From Sporosarcina thermotolerans (GTDB lineage: Bacteria; Bacillota; Bacilli; Bacillales_A; Planococcaceae), in contig NZ_CP125968.1 of NCBI RefSeq assembly GCF_030067815.1, forward strand, positions 2,100,001 through 2,164,000: DNA of 64,000 nucleotides. The letters are read 5' to 3'. Every line of letters begins with the position of its first letter. Position 1 is the stretch's first letter. Shown piece by piece: positions 52,399 to 64,000 of this stretch. Below the pieces are notes generated by a model that was not told the origin of the DNA, did no database searches, and was given only the letters and a program-made list of their open reading frames with translations. Made by a program: the position numbers and the translations under genes.

Positions 52399-54237
52399 AT
52401 GGACATCATTTCAGTAATGGATGATTCATTATCAAACAAAATTGCAGCAGGTGAAGTCGTAGAAAGACCCGCCTCAATCGTCAAAGAACTCGTCGAAAAC
52501 TCAATCGATGCACACAGTACATCAATTGAAATCGCATTAGAAGAAGCTGGTCTCACCTCCATACGAGTAACTGATAATGGGAAAGGGATGTCCCGACATG
52601 ACGCCGTCCTCGCATTTGAACGTCACGCAACAAGCAAGATTTCAAACGAACATGATTTATTCAGAATCAAAACCCTCGGATTCAGAGGAGAAGCACTGGC
52701 AAGTATCGCTTCCGTTTCAAAAATCAGCCTTTGGACATCTGATGGCGAAACGGAAGGGACAAAAGTGCAAATTGATGGCGGTGTTGTTTTAGATCAATCG
52801 GATGCAGCCTTCAGAAAAGGGACAGACATGACGATTGCACAACTTTTCTACAACACACCTGCAAGATTGAAGTATATGAAAACGATACAGACTGAACTTG
52901 GTCATACAATTGATCTTGTGAACCGACTAGCCTTAAGCCATCCGCATATTGCTTTTAAACTATCCCATCATAGCCAGTTGATCCTTCAAACGACCGGTAG
53001 TGGGGACCAAAGAAGAGTGTTGAATGATATATACGGCATGGCGGTAGCGCGAAAAATGGTCCCCTTCAGTGGAGAGAACGCCGATTTCAAAGTGAACGGC
53101 TTTATCACATTACCCGAGATGACAAGGGCTTCTAAAAATTATATGACTCTTATTGTGAACGGTAGATGGGTAAAAAGCTATGCGGTAAACCAGGCCGTCC
53201 TTGATGGCATGCATACATACTTGCCAATTGGACGGTATCCGATCGCTGTCATAAATGTAGAAAGCGATCCGTTTCTTACCGATGTAAACGTCCACCCCTC
53301 CAAACAGCATATCCGTATTAGCAAAGAGGGCGAATTACTTTCAATCATTAAATCTGCAGTCCGTGATGCAGTCAAACTATCTATAATCGTTCCGAATGCC
53401 GTTAAAAAAGAACCTGTCACAAAAATACAATCAGAACAAACAACGATATGGAGCGGTATTTCGCCAGTTAGGAAAGAGGTAGAACGAGAAGTTGAACAAA
53501 AGAGCCCGGTAGTTGTTGAAGAAACGTTTCCCGCCCAAACCGTTTATGTTCCGCCCACTCCAACTGAAACAATAAACACTGTACAGCCGGAAAAAGTAAT
53601 GGAAGAGCATGAAGAAGAACCTATTAGTGTGAAAATAGAAGAACCGGAAAAGAGGTTCCCTTCACTTGTTCCCGTCGGTCAAGTTCACGGTACTTATATA
53701 ATCGCACAAAATGAAGATGGTTTTTACATGATTGACCAGCATGCCGCCCAGGAACGCATAAAATATGAATTCTTTAGAGATAAATTGAGTAAAGTTGAAG
53801 TAGATGAAAGGCAAATGCTCTTGATGCCACTCATATTCCATTATTCTGGTAATGAAAAAGTGAAACTTGAAGAAAACATGGAAGCAATGCATGAGGTCGG
53901 TGTTTTCCTTGAGGAATTTGGACCGTCTTCCTATACAGTGAAAGAATACCCGGCTTGGTTTCCAGCAGGAGAAGTTACATCTCTTATCGAAGAGCTGATT
54001 GAACAAGTTTTAACGACAAGGAAAACCGATATAGGAAAGCTCCGAGAAGAAACGGCCATTATGATGAGTTGTAAGAAATCGATAAAAGCTAATCATCATC
54101 TATCGTTTAATGATATGGAAAAATTACTATCAGACTTATCACATGCCGAAAACCCATATACATGTCCGCATGGACGGCCAGTACTTGTTCACTTTTCAAC
54201 ATATGAGATAGAGAAAATGTTCAAAAGAGTAATGTGA
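52399..54237 (+). CDS. mutL: DNA mismatch repair endonuclease MutL
   Basis: GHKL ATPase that couples MutS to repair. Intact, 612 residues. ATPase motifs are KIAAGEVVERPASIVKELVE, TDNGKGM and TLGFRGEALASI. The C-terminal domain has the endonuclease metal motif DQHA-x2-E-x4-E (DQHAAQERIKYE), plus CKKSIKANHHLS and CPHGRPVLVHFS, so it belongs to the nicking class used where no MutH exists. GAGGAGGG precedes ATG 52399. The variable linker (about 340-420) is rich in E, P and V. Confidence 0.96.
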   Translation: MDIISVMDDSLSNKIAAGEVVERPASIVKELVENSIDAHSTSIEIALEEAGLTSIRVTDNGKGMSRHDAVLAFERHATSKISNEHDLFRIKTLGFRGEALASIASVSKISLWTSDGETEGTKVQIDGGVVLDQSDAAFRKGTDMTIAQLFYNTPARLKYMKTIQTELGHTIDLVNRLALSHPHIAFKLSHHSQLILQTTGSGDQRRVLNDIYGMAVARKMVPFSGENADFKVNGFITLPEMTRASKNYMTLIVNGRWVKSYAVNQAVLDGMHTYLPIGRYPIAVINVESDPFLTDVNVHPSKQHIRISKEGELLSIIKSAVRDAVKLSIIVPNAVKKEPVTKIQSEQTTIWSGISPVRKEVEREVEQKSPVVVEETFPAQTVYVPPTPTETINTVQPEKVMEEHEEEPISVKIEEPEKRFPSLVPVGQVHGTYIIAQNEDGFYMIDQHAAQERIKYEFFRDKLSKVEVDERQMLLMPLIFHYSGNEKVKLEENMEAMHEVGVFLEEFGPSSYTVKEYPAWFPAGEVTSLIEELIEQVLTTRKTDIGKLREETAIMMSCKKSIKANHHLSFNDMEKLLSDLSHAENPYTCPHGRPVLVHFSTYEIEKMFKRVM

Positions 54238-54267
54238 ATTTCAGTTGAAACAAGGGGAGTGGAGTAG

Positions 54268-55760
<1,493 letters not shown>

Positions 55761-55777
55761 ACTGGAGGAGAGCAAAA

Positions 55778-56698
55778 TTGAATGAAATTCAATTGGAAAT
55801 GAACGATGGTTTTACCATCCATTCAATCTATGCGGAGCCCGCAAGTCATCCAATCGCACATATTCATCTCCTTCATGGGATGGCAGAACATATTGGAAGG
55901 TATAAGGATTTCATCCATTATCTTGTTGCAAATGGATTTGCTGTTTCTGGCCATGATCATCGCGGGCATGGCCAAACTGCCCAATTGAATGGCAAATTGG
56001 GATCCTTTGGTCTTTCCGTCGGATTCGATTGCATCGTTGAGGATGCATTTGAAGTTGCAAATTATTTTAAGAGTAAGTTTCAAGCACCGCGTTTCATACT
56101 TTTAGGTCATAGTATGGGATCTTTTATTGCAAGAAGATATGCACAAATGTTCGGGATCGAATTGGATTTAATGATTTGTTCGGGAACTGCGTCGGATTCA
56201 AGGGTGAGTCGACTTGGAGGACAAGCTCTTGCGAAATTGAAGGGGCAAGTAACAGATTTTGAAAAACAGGATTACTTTATCAATAAATTAGTATTTGGCG
56301 CCTTTAAAAATTCAGTTGTATCTCCGGAAACTCCCCTTGATTGGCTGTCTTCAAGGAGAGAAACTGTAGAAGAGTATATTAATGATCCACTTTGTGGCTT
56401 TGTGCCATCGACTGGTTTTTTCCTTGAACTCTTTAATGGGATATCCAAAATCCATAATCGAGGACTAATCCGTCAAACACCTGCAAACTTGCCCATTTTG
56501 CTACTATCGGGTTTACAAGATCCTGTTGGTGAACAAGGGAAAGGTATATGGAAGGTTGCACGTCAACTTGTAAATGAGGGACTACAAAATGTAACTGTCA
56601 TGCTGTACGAAGGCGGCCGACATGAAATGTTACAAGAAGTAAATCGTGAAGAAGTATATGATTTTATAAAAGGCTGGATCGATAAAAATGAAAAATGA
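55778..56698 (+). CDS. Alpha/beta hydrolase, monoacylglycerol lipase-like
   Basis: Serine hydrolase of the Hydrolase_4/lysophospholipase group, 306 residues, intact. Oxyanion region [18 protein letters not shown], the block [11 protein letters not shown], the nucleophile elbow [15 protein letters not shown], an Asp in [13 protein letters not shown] and the catalytic His in [17 protein letters not shown] are all seen. TTG 55778 is chosen since GGAGGAG lies 7 bp upstream. Directly downstream of glpK, it may release glycerol for that kinase (inference). It overlaps miaA by 11 bp. Confidence 0.88.
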   Translation: MNEIQLEMNDGFTIHSIYAEPASHPIAHIHLLHGMAEHIGRYKDFIHYLVANGFAVSGHDHRGHGQTAQLNGKLGSFGLSVGFDCIVEDAFEVANYFKSKFQAPRFILLGHSMGSFIARRYAQMFGIELDLMICSGTASDSRVSRLGGQALAKLKGQVTDFEKQDYFINKLVFGAFKNSVVSPETPLDWLSSRRETVEEYINDPLCGFVPSTGFFLELFNGISKIHNRGLIRQTPANLPILLLSGLQDPVGEQGKGIWKVARQLVNEGLQNVTVMLYEGGRHEMLQEVNREEVYDFIKGWIDKNEK

Positions 56699-57638
56699 AA
56701 TTAAAGTAATAGCGATCGTCGGTCCCACAGCATCAGGCAAAACTGCATTAAGTATTGAGCTTGCCAAAATGTTGGACGGAGAAATAATTAATGGGGACGC
56801 AATGCAAGTATATAAAGGTTTGGATATCGGAACAGCAAAAATAAAAGAAGAAGAAAAAGATGGAATTCCTCATCATTTATTTGATGTGAAAGGGCCTTCG
56901 GAGTCATTTTCTGTTGCTGAATACCAATATGCAGTCAGGAACTGTATCGATGATATTTTGAAAAGGGGAAAGCAACCAATTATCGTTGGAGGCACTGGAC
57001 TATATATTCAGTCTGTCCTATTCGATTTCAGATTTACGGATGAGGCTTCCGATGAAACTGTCAGGACGGCCCTCGAAGATGAATTAACTACTGACGGCGG
57101 GCCAGAACGCTTGTACAATCGTCTACTTACATTAGATCCCAATAGTGCAGAAAAAATTCATCCGAATAATCACAGAAGACTAATACGTGCGTTAGAAATT
57201 ATTGAAGTTACAGGCAAGACCAAAAACGAACATGAAAAAGGAAAGGGACGCGTCCCTGTATATGATCATGTGATCATTGGAATGGATATGGATCGTGAAG
57301 TCCTCTATGATAGAATCAATCGAAGGGTAGATCAAATGATGGAGGAAGGATTACTGGACGAAGCGAGTGCTTTATGGAATAAGGGAATCCGCGATGTTCA
57401 ATCAGTCCAGGCAATCGGATATAAAGAAATTCATCAGTATTTAGAGGGGAAATTGTCGTTTGATGATGCTGTTGCCTTAATAAAACAAAATACACGTCAT
57501 TATGCAAAACGGCAAATGACCTATTTTAGAAATAAAATGGATATTTTTTGGGTGGATGCCCTTTTAGATACGAAAAAAAATGTTGAGGGAATTTTAATAA
57601 TTTTAAAGGATTTTAATCGAATCGAATCGAATAAGTAA
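56688..57638 (+). CDS. miaA: tRNA dimethylallyltransferase
   Basis: Adds the dimethylallyl group to A37 of tRNAs reading UNN codons, the substrate later modified by MiaB. Intact, 316 residues. P-loop [35 protein letters not shown], the [10 protein letters not shown] block and [15 protein letters not shown] are family markers. Its ATG lies inside the 3' end of the hydrolase gene. hfq follows at 41 bp, the conserved miaA-hfq pair. Confidence 0.96.
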   Translation: MKNEIKVIAIVGPTASGKTALSIELAKMLDGEIINGDAMQVYKGLDIGTAKIKEEEKDGIPHHLFDVKGPSESFSVAEYQYAVRNCIDDILKRGKQPIIVGGTGLYIQSVLFDFRFTDEASDETVRTALEDELTTDGGPERLYNRLLTLDPNSAEKIHPNNHRRLIRALEIIEVTGKTKNEHEKGKGRVPVYDHVIIGMDMDREVLYDRINRRVDQMMEEGLLDEASALWNKGIRDVQSVQAIGYKEIHQYLEGKLSFDDAVALIKQNTRHYAKRQMTYFRNKMDIFWVDALLDTKKNVEGILIILKDFNRIESNK

Positions 57639-57679
57639 AAGAGCAATAGAAATATAGAAGTAATTGGAGGCTGGGGTGT

Positions 57680-57904
57680 ATGTCACAAGGTAATATGCAA
57701 GAAGTGTTTTTGAATTCTTTAAGGAAAAACAATACATTTGTCACTGTTTTTCTGCTGAACGGTTTTCAATTAAAAGGTCTTATCAAATCATATGATAATT
57801 ACACCGTTCTACTTGAATCCGATGGTAAGCAACAATTGATTTACAAGCATGCGATTTCAACTTACGTACCTGCAAAACCGGTTCTTTTGAAGGATGAAGA
57901 ATAA
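57680..57904 (+). CDS. hfq: RNA chaperone Hfq
   Basis: Sm-fold hexameric RNA chaperone, 74 residues, intact. Sm1 motif with [20 protein letters not shown] and Sm2 motif [19 protein letters not shown] precedes ATG 57680. It lacks the long acidic tail of enterobacterial Hfq, as usual for Bacillales. Confidence 0.97.
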   Translation: MSQGNMQEVFLNSLRKNNTFVTVFLLNGFQLKGLIKSYDNYTVLLESDGKQQLIYKHAISTYVPAKPVLLKDEE

Positions 57905-57913
57905 CTAATAGAC

Positions 57914-57947
57914 CAAAGAACAGGGGCATACATCCTGTTCTTTTTTC
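57914..57947 (+). terminator. Intrinsic terminator after hfq
   Basis: AAAGAACAGG pairs with CCTGTTCTTT around an 8-nt loop, then TTTT. Confidence 0.92.
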
Positions 57948-57954
57948 TTTCTCA

Positions 57955-57985
57955 TTGACCTCTACCGTCAGACTGATAATATAAT
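57955..57985 (+). promoter_or_regulatory. Candidate promoter of ynbB
   Basis: TTGACC (57955-57960) and TATAAT (57980-57985) with a rather long 19-bp spacer, 34 bp before the ATG. Confidence 0.45.
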
Positions 57986-58018
57986 GAGGTGACTATTAGT
58001 AGGAAAGAGGATAAAACA

Positions 58019-59286
58019 ATGAGGATTCACGAATTTACAACTGAAATTGATTCAAGGGCTGAAGAGGCTGAACTAAAACTTACTCCATATTTTAAAGAAG
58101 TTGAAAAGATAGCGTTTTTCAATCAAAGGAAGGTTCTGTCGGCTTTCCGAAAGAACATGGTCAGTGATTTTCATTTAACCGGTTCCACTGGATACGGCTA
58201 TGATGATAGTGGTCGTGATGTACTTGAACAAGTGTATGCAGATGTATTTGGAGCTGAATCATGCCTTGTTCGCAATCAGATTATTTCAGGAACACATGCT
58301 ATATCGCTCAGCTTATTCGGTATACTTAGACCAGGGGATGAACTCCTATACATAACAGGGAAACCATATGACACTCTTGACTCGATTGTAACTGGTCATG
58401 GAGAGGATACGGGTTCGTTAAATGATTTTGGTATCTCCTATAAGCATATCGACTTGAACAACGATGGATCGGTTAATTTTGAAGAAGTGAAAAAGAACAT
58501 TCATAGCAAGACAAGAATGGTTGGAATTCAGCGTTCGAAAGGTTATTCAGACCGTCCTTCCTTTAGTATAAGTGAAATTGAGGAAATGGTACGGTTTATT
58601 AAATCGATTGACTCCGAAATAATTGTATTTGTTGATAATTGTTATGGTGAATTCGTGGAAACGACAGAGCCAACCGAAGTTGGGGCTGATTTAATGGCAG
58701 GTTCACTCATTAAAAATCCGGGTGGGGGACTTGCAAGAACTGGTGGCTATATTGCGGGTCGTGAGGATCTTGTGAAAAAATGTGCCTATCGAATGACTTC
58801 TCCGGGAATAGGTGCAGAAGCAGGAGCATCACTTGATACATTACTCGAAATGTACCAAGGTTTCTTCCTCGCCCCGCACGTCGTAAGCCAAGCTGTAAAG
58901 GAGCGCTTTTCACTGCGGCATTCCTTGAAAGTTTCGGATTTGACACAACTCCGCATTATACGAACAAGCGAACAGATTTGATCCAATCAGTTAACTTTAG
59001 TAATGCAGATCAAATGATTGCATTCTGCAGAACCATTCAAGAAAATTCTCCAATAAACGCACATTATGCGCCAGAACCATCATATATGCCAGGTTATTCC
59101 GATGATGTGATCATGGCTGCAGGCACATTCATACAAGGTTCGAGTATAGAACTAACAGCTGATGGCCCGATTAGACCTCCTTATACTGCATACGTCCAAG
59201 GTGGATTAACGTACGAACACGTAAAGGCTGCTGTCATGTCCTCTGTAGAGAAATTATTTGAAGATAAATTGATTGAAAGAAAATAA
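58019..59286 (+). CDS. ynbB: YnbB family PLP-dependent protein (methionine gamma-lyase/aluminium-resistance family; one frame break)
   Basis: Fold-type I PLP enzyme-like protein of about 423 residues; the family is annotated as aluminium resistance or methionine gamma-lyase but its substrate is not established. Visible: TGSTGYGYDDSGRDVLEQVY, NQIISGTHAISLSLFG, FVDNCYGEFVETTEP and the likely PLP lysine in GSLIKNPGGGLARTGGYIAG. ATG 58019 has AAAGAGG 8 bp upstream. One G is missing near 58899 (KGALFTAAFLESFGFDTTPH). In B. subtilis glnR-glnA follow; here lexA does. Confidence 0.9.
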
Positions 59287-59336
59287 AAAGAGGGAGTCCC
59301 CGTCAAGGCTATTAGACTGGGACTCCCTCTTTTTAT
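59285..59336. terminator. Bidirectional terminator between ynbB and lexA
   Basis: AAAAAGAGGGAGTCCC (59285-59300) and GGGACTCCCTCTTTTT (59319-59334) form a perfect 16-bp stem, with A and T runs that end transcription from both convergent genes. Confidence 0.95.
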
Positions 59337-59956
59337 TAATGGATTTGTCGGTATACGCCTACGACTTTACCAAGAATGGAAACATTATTTACGATAATTG
59401 GTTCCATTGATTCGTTTTCAGGCTGTAAACGGAAATAATCTTTTTCCTTGAAAAATCTCTTCACAGTTGCCTCATCTTCTTCCGTCATGGCAACAACAAT
59501 CTCACCATTATTAGCTGTTTGTTGTTGTTTAACAACTACATAGTCACCATTCAATATTCCAGCATCAATCATACTGCTGCCGACAATTTCTAACATGAAT
59601 AGATTTTCATCAGCAGTTCCGTATGAATCTGGCAATGGGAAATACTCTTCGATATTTTCAATCGCAGTTATCGGAAGGCCGGCAGTTACCTTACCAACGA
59701 GAGGTACATGTACTACTCCGGACTTCATAGCTTCGAGACCTTCAGGATCCAATACCTCTATTGCACGTGGTTTAGTGGGGTCCCTACGTATGAAACCCTT
59801 GCTTTCTAGACGTGCCAAGTGCCCGTGAACAGTTGAACTGGATGCTAATCCTACTGCTTCCCCGATCTCCCGTACGGAAGGGGGATACCCTTTGATTTTA
59901 ACCTCTTCTTTAATGAATGATAATATATCCTGCTGTCGTTTTGAAATTTTCTTCAT
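59336..59956 (-). CDS. lexA: SOS repressor LexA
   Basis: Represses the DNA-damage regulon and cleaves itself when RecA filaments form. Intact, 206 residues. The winged HTH at 1-65 has [20 protein letters not shown]; the self-cleavage site is the Ala-Gly in VTAGLPIT near residue 92; the catalytic Ser is in [14 protein letters not shown] and the Lys in [10 protein letters not shown]. It is the only gene on the minus strand and is divergent from yneA, sharing the operator region. Confidence 0.97.
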   Translation of the reverse strand: MKKISKRQQDILSFIKEEVKIKGYPPSVREIGEAVGLASSSTVHGHLARLESKGFIRRDPTKPRAIEVLDPEGLEAMKSGVVHVPLVGKVTAGLPITAIENIEEYFPLPDSYGTADENLFMLEIVGSSMIDAGILNGDYVVVKQQQTANNGEIVVAMTEEDEATVKRFFKEKDYFRLQPENESMEPIIVNNVSILGKVVGVYRQIH

Positions 59957-60032
59957 TTTTCCGCCCCTCCAGAAAATAAATAGTTAGGATATTCGCGATT
60001 GGTATCCCGCGTCCGTTTTATTGCTTAAGAAT

Positions 60033-60061
60033 AGTATAACAGGTGTTCGGGTCGTTAGCAA
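60033..60061 (-). promoter_or_regulatory. lexA promoter with a LexA-box-like site in its spacer
   Basis: On the minus strand TTGCTA (60061-60056), 17 bp, TATACT (60038-60033). CGAACACCTGTTAT (60050-60037), matching the LexA box at 8 of 10 fixed positions, occupies the spacer and -10, which would allow autorepression. Confidence 0.65.
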
Positions 60062-60138
60062 ACAAAGGTTCGAATGTTTTGTTGACTTCTAAAAATACTT
60101 ATCTTATAATGGGAACAAGTATTCCGAACATATATTCC
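60059..60138 (+). promoter_or_regulatory. yneA promoter flanked by LexA boxes
   Basis: TTGACT (60082-60087), 17 bp, TATAAT (60105-60110) is a near-consensus promoter. CAAACAAAGGTTCG (60059-60072; reverse CGAACCTTTGTTTG) differs from the LexA box at one position, and CGAACATATATTCC (60125-60138) at two. The pattern fits SOS control of yneA-yneB-ynzC. Confidence 0.75.
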
Positions 60139-60152
60139 TGGAGGTATAAATC

Positions 60153-61151
<999 letters not shown>

Positions 61152-61216
61152 TATACCTTCAAAGTATAATAAAGCGCGAAACGCTTTTATTTAAGTACTA
61201 TTATTGGAGGAATTTG

Positions 61217-61450
61217 ATGTTAACACCAGATAAGATAAAACGAATCAATGAGCTATCTAAAAAATCGAAGACAATAGGATTATCGATTGAAGAGGCAAAA
61301 GAACAGACTCAATTACGGAAAGAGTACCTAGAAACTTTCCGTTCATCCATGCGTGATACAATTGAACATGTTAAAGTGATCGATCCGGAAGGAAAAGATG
61401 TAACACCCCAAAAAGTGAAAGATGCACGAACAAATAAGTATTTGAACTAA
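61217..61450 (+). CDS. ynzC: YnzC family protein (DUF896)
   Basis: 77-residue two-helix protein of the DUF896 family, function unknown; homologues are part of the SOS operon in B. subtilis. The opening KIKRINELSKKSKTIGLS, then EEAKEQTQLRKEYLETFR is the family signature. ATTGGAGG is 7 bp before ATG 61217. Confidence 0.93.
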   Translation: MLTPDKIKRINELSKKSKTIGLSIEEAKEQTQLRKEYLETFRSSMRDTIEHVKVIDPEGKDVTPQKVKDARTNKYLN

Positions 61451-61557
61451 TAACCATATAGAGTCACATATCGTGGATTGTAATTCATCCCTATTTTGAC
61501 TACACTATAGAAGGTAATAATGAAGATAAGAGAAAGTCGGGAAAGGATGTCTAATTA

Positions 61558-63563
61558 ATGACCGAAAAGATTGATCAGTTAGCAATTAACACAATCCGAA
61601 CATTGTCCATCGATGCAATTGAGAAAGCTAATTCCGGGCACCCAGGTTTGCCAATGGGGGCAGCTCCGATGGCTTATACACTTTGGACGAAGCATATGCA
61701 TCATAACCCTTCAAATCCGGATTGGTTCAATAGGGACCGTTTCGTTCTATCAGCGGGACATGGGTCAATGCTGTTATATAGCCTGCTCCATCTCAGCGGT
61801 TATGGCTTGCCAATGGACGAATTGAAGAATTTTAGACAATGGGGCTCCAAAACACCTGGTCATCCTGAATACGGCCATACAGTCGGTGTGGAAGCTACAA
61901 CTGGACCACTTGGACAAGGGATTGGTATGGCAGTTGGAATGGCCATGGCTGAAAAACATTTGGCAGCTGTTTATAACCGTCCTAATTTTGACATTGTCGA
62001 CCATCATACATTTGCACTCTGTGGAGATGGCGATCTAATGGAAGGTGTAGCTGCAGAAGCCATTTCCTTAGCAGGACATCTTCAGTTAGATAAATTGATT
62101 GTCCTTTACGATAGCAATGACATTTCCTTGGATGGTGACCTTGATAAGTCATTCTCTGAAAACATACGAAAACGATTCGAATCATACGGATGGAATTATT
62201 TCCGTGTCGATGACGGAAATAATACTGGCCTTGTTTCTAAAGCGATTGAAGAAGCTAAGGGCAATAGTGGCGGTCCTACAATCATTGAAGTCAAGACTGT
62301 CATTGGATACGGTTCTCCGAATAAATCCGGAAAATCTGATGTTCATGGTGCACCACTTGGTGAGGATGAAATGAAGCTTACCAAAGAATACTATAAATGG
62401 ACTTACGAAGAGGATTTCTGTGTACCTGAAGGAGTCTATGAAGCATTTAAAGCAGCAACAGATGAATTGGGTGTTAAAAAAGAGGAACAATGGAATGAAT
62501 TGTTCGCACAGTATGAAAGCTCCCATGAAGATCTTGCCAAACAATTTAAAGCTGCGATTGAAGGTAAGATGCCTGAAGGGCTGCAAGATGTAATGCCGAA
62601 ATATGAAGTTGGCTCGTCCCATGCTACACGATCCGCTTCAGGAGACGCAATCAATGCAATCGCTAAAGCGGTACCTTCTTTCTTCGGAGGAAGTGCTGAC
62701 CTAGCGGGATCAAACAAGACTACAATTAAAGGAGCAGGTGATTTCCTTCCTGGGGATTTCTCAGGACGAAATATCTGGTTCGGCGTCCGTGAATTTGCAA
62801 TGGGTACTGCATTGAACGGAATGGCTCTCCACGGTGGAGTGAATGTGTTCGGCGGTACGTTCTTTGTATTCAGTGATTACGTGCGCCCTGCAATCAGATT
62901 ATCGGCACTCATGGGCGTGCCTGTAACATACGTATTTACTCACGACAGCGTTGCTGTTGGGGAAGCGGTCCGACACATGAACCAGTCGAGCACCTTGCAT
63001 CGTTGCGTGCAATGCCTAACTTGACTGTCATTCGACCAGCTGATGGTAATGAGACATCTGCGGCATGGCATATTGCAGTGACGTCTAAAAACAAACCGAC
63101 AGTTTTAGTCCTTTCGCGTCAAAACTTGGATGTATTGGAAAAATCCCAAGAACTTGCTATGGACGGAGTGAAACGCGGTGCCTATACAGTTTCGCCTTCA
63201 GAAAAGGATTTGGCGGATGGTATATTGATCGCAACTGGATCTGAAGTTAACCTTGCTGTTTCTGCACAAACAAAACTTCGCGAAGAAGGGATCGATGTGG
63301 CTGTTGTATCTATGCCTTCATGGGACCTTTTTGAAGAACAAGACGAAGCCTATAAGGAAAGTGTCTTACCGAAGGCAGTTAAGAAACGTCTATCTCTCGA
63401 AATGGGTGTTTCCCTCGGCTGGCATAAATATGTCGGAGACGAAGGTGCGAGCCTTGCAATCGATATGTTTGGAGCAAGTGCACCAGGTGAAAAGGTTATT
63501 GCGGAATATGGTTTCACAGAAGAAAACGTTGTTCAGCAAATGAAAGACATTTTATCGAAATAA
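61558..63563 (+). CDS. tkt: Transketolase (one frame break)
   Basis: Thiamine-diphosphate enzyme of the pentose phosphate pathway; about 668 residues. [38 protein letters not shown], the ThDP motif starting GDGDLMEGV and [20 protein letters not shown] are visible. The last motif spans the break near 62967, where one A is missing (GAA GAC GGT CCG). GAAAGGATG lies upstream of ATG 61558. Confidence 0.95.
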
Positions 63564-63569
63564 TTAATT

Positions 63570-63614
63570 TAACGCTTCGGGTAAAGAATAAATTTTGCCC
63601 CGAAGCGTTTTTTG
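63570..63614 (+). terminator. Intrinsic terminator after tkt
   Basis: AACGCTTCGGG pairs with CCCGAAGCGTT in an 11-bp stem, followed by a T run. Confidence 0.92.
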
Positions 63615-63681
63615 TCGACTAAATTCACTATTTGGAAACATCCGACAATAATAGTGCCTTTTTTTAACGCATTTTGACAAA
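63611..63681 (+). promoter_or_regulatory. Spo0A-box-like sites upstream of sirA
   Basis: TTTTGACAAA (63672-63681) is, on the other strand, TTTGTCAAAA, an exact fit to the 0A-box pattern TTTGTCRAAW. TTTGTCGACT (63611-63620) fits with one mismatch. A -10-like TATTAT at 63701-63706 follows. sirA is Spo0A-activated in B. subtilis. Confidence 0.5.
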
Positions 63682-63728
63682 CTTTTCACATAAGTTGAGG
63701 TATTATATGAAATAAGGAGGTGGCCGTC

Positions 63729-64000
63729 ATGAGGACTTATGATATCTATAAAGTGAAAAAGAGATATCAATCATTCATACTTGGAAGAGAAGGGCTTCTT
63801 TACAATTTGTTAAAGGATTATGAGCAGCAGCAACCTTTGCAGGAAGTGAAATACCTATGTGATGAAATTGAAGAATCAACGATTGACCAGGCAATCCTCG
63901 GTAACTTGGGAAAAAGTTTTACAAAAGTGGAAAGTGATGATGGTGAATATAAGCTATCCCACCCGATGAAAGGATCCATTCACATTTCACTAACTCCTTA
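63729..64000 (+). CDS. sirA: SirA-like sporulation inhibitor of replication (cut by window end)
   Basis: The first 90 residues of a protein with the size, position (directly after tkt) and opening pattern of SirA (YneE), which binds DnaA domain I to stop new replication rounds during sporulation. It begins MRTYDIYKVKKRYQSFILGR and continues EGLLYNLLKDYEQQQPLQEV. AAGGAGG is 8 bp before ATG 63729. Sequence conservation in this family is low, so the call leans on gene order. Confidence 0.75.
   Translation, partial: MRTYDIYKVKKRYQSFILGREGLLYNLLKDYEQQQPLQEVKYLCDEIEESTIDQAILGNLGKSFTKVESDDGEYKLSHPMKGSIHISLTP

Overview
The window is a 64-kb piece of a low-GC, endospore-forming Firmicute chromosome. 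Gene content and order follow the Bacillus subtilis dxr-to-sirA stretch closely. Protein sequences, the Q/G-rich IF2 and the local rearrangements suggest Planococcaceae (Sporosarcina-like), but that placement is an inference. Sporulation genes are present (dpaA, dpaB, spoVS, cotE, spoIIIE and sirA). No rRNA, tRNA, prophage, transposase or CRISPR array was seen. All genes except lexA are on the + strand.

Layout. 1-8174: dxr (cut by the window edge), rseP, proS, polC. 8214-13945: the rimP-nusA-rnpM-ylxQ-infB-ylxP-rbfA translation/transcription operon. 14010-18885: truB, ribF, rpsO, pnp. 19009-24014: an M16 peptidase, ymxH, the dipicolinate synthase pair dpaA/dpaB, asd and dapA; the last four form a connected route from aspartate to dipicolinate and lysine. 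24259-28370: rnjB and spoIIIE. 28531-34296: a GntR regulator, then a BMP-type lipoprotein and a nucleoside-type ABC transporter behind a candidate cre site. 34447-42767: ymfF, ymfH, ymfI, ymfK, rodZ, pgsA, cinA, recA. 43594-49687: rny, ymdB, spoVS, miaB, ricA, cotE. 49809-59286: mutS, mutL, glpK, a monoacylglycerol-lipase-like hydrolase, miaA, hfq, ynbB. 59336-64000: lexA divergent from yneA-yneB-ynzC, then tkt and sirA (cut by the window edge).

Two features stand out. First, about 40 reading-frame breaks fall in 24 genes, including polC, proS, infB, recA, mutS and tkt. Nearly all are a single base missing from a short homopolymer, and the protein resumes perfectly in the next frame. This is the signature of uncorrected sequencing error, not gene decay, so each such gene is annotated as one CDS with its break points. 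Second, a family of about 120-bp intergenic repeats occurs at four loci (1951-2068, 16560-16680, 42820-43452, 48556-48990). Every copy can fold into the same nested three-helix hairpin. The middle helix changes sequence between loci while staying paired, which is direct evidence for selection or templating on structure. No gene cluster here looks like an undescribed system; the repeat family is the best candidate for something new.

Regulatory logic visible in the sequence: LexA boxes at recA and in the lexA/yneA divergent region, Spo0A-box-like sites before sirA, a cre-like site before the BMP/ABC operon, and intrinsic terminators closing most units.
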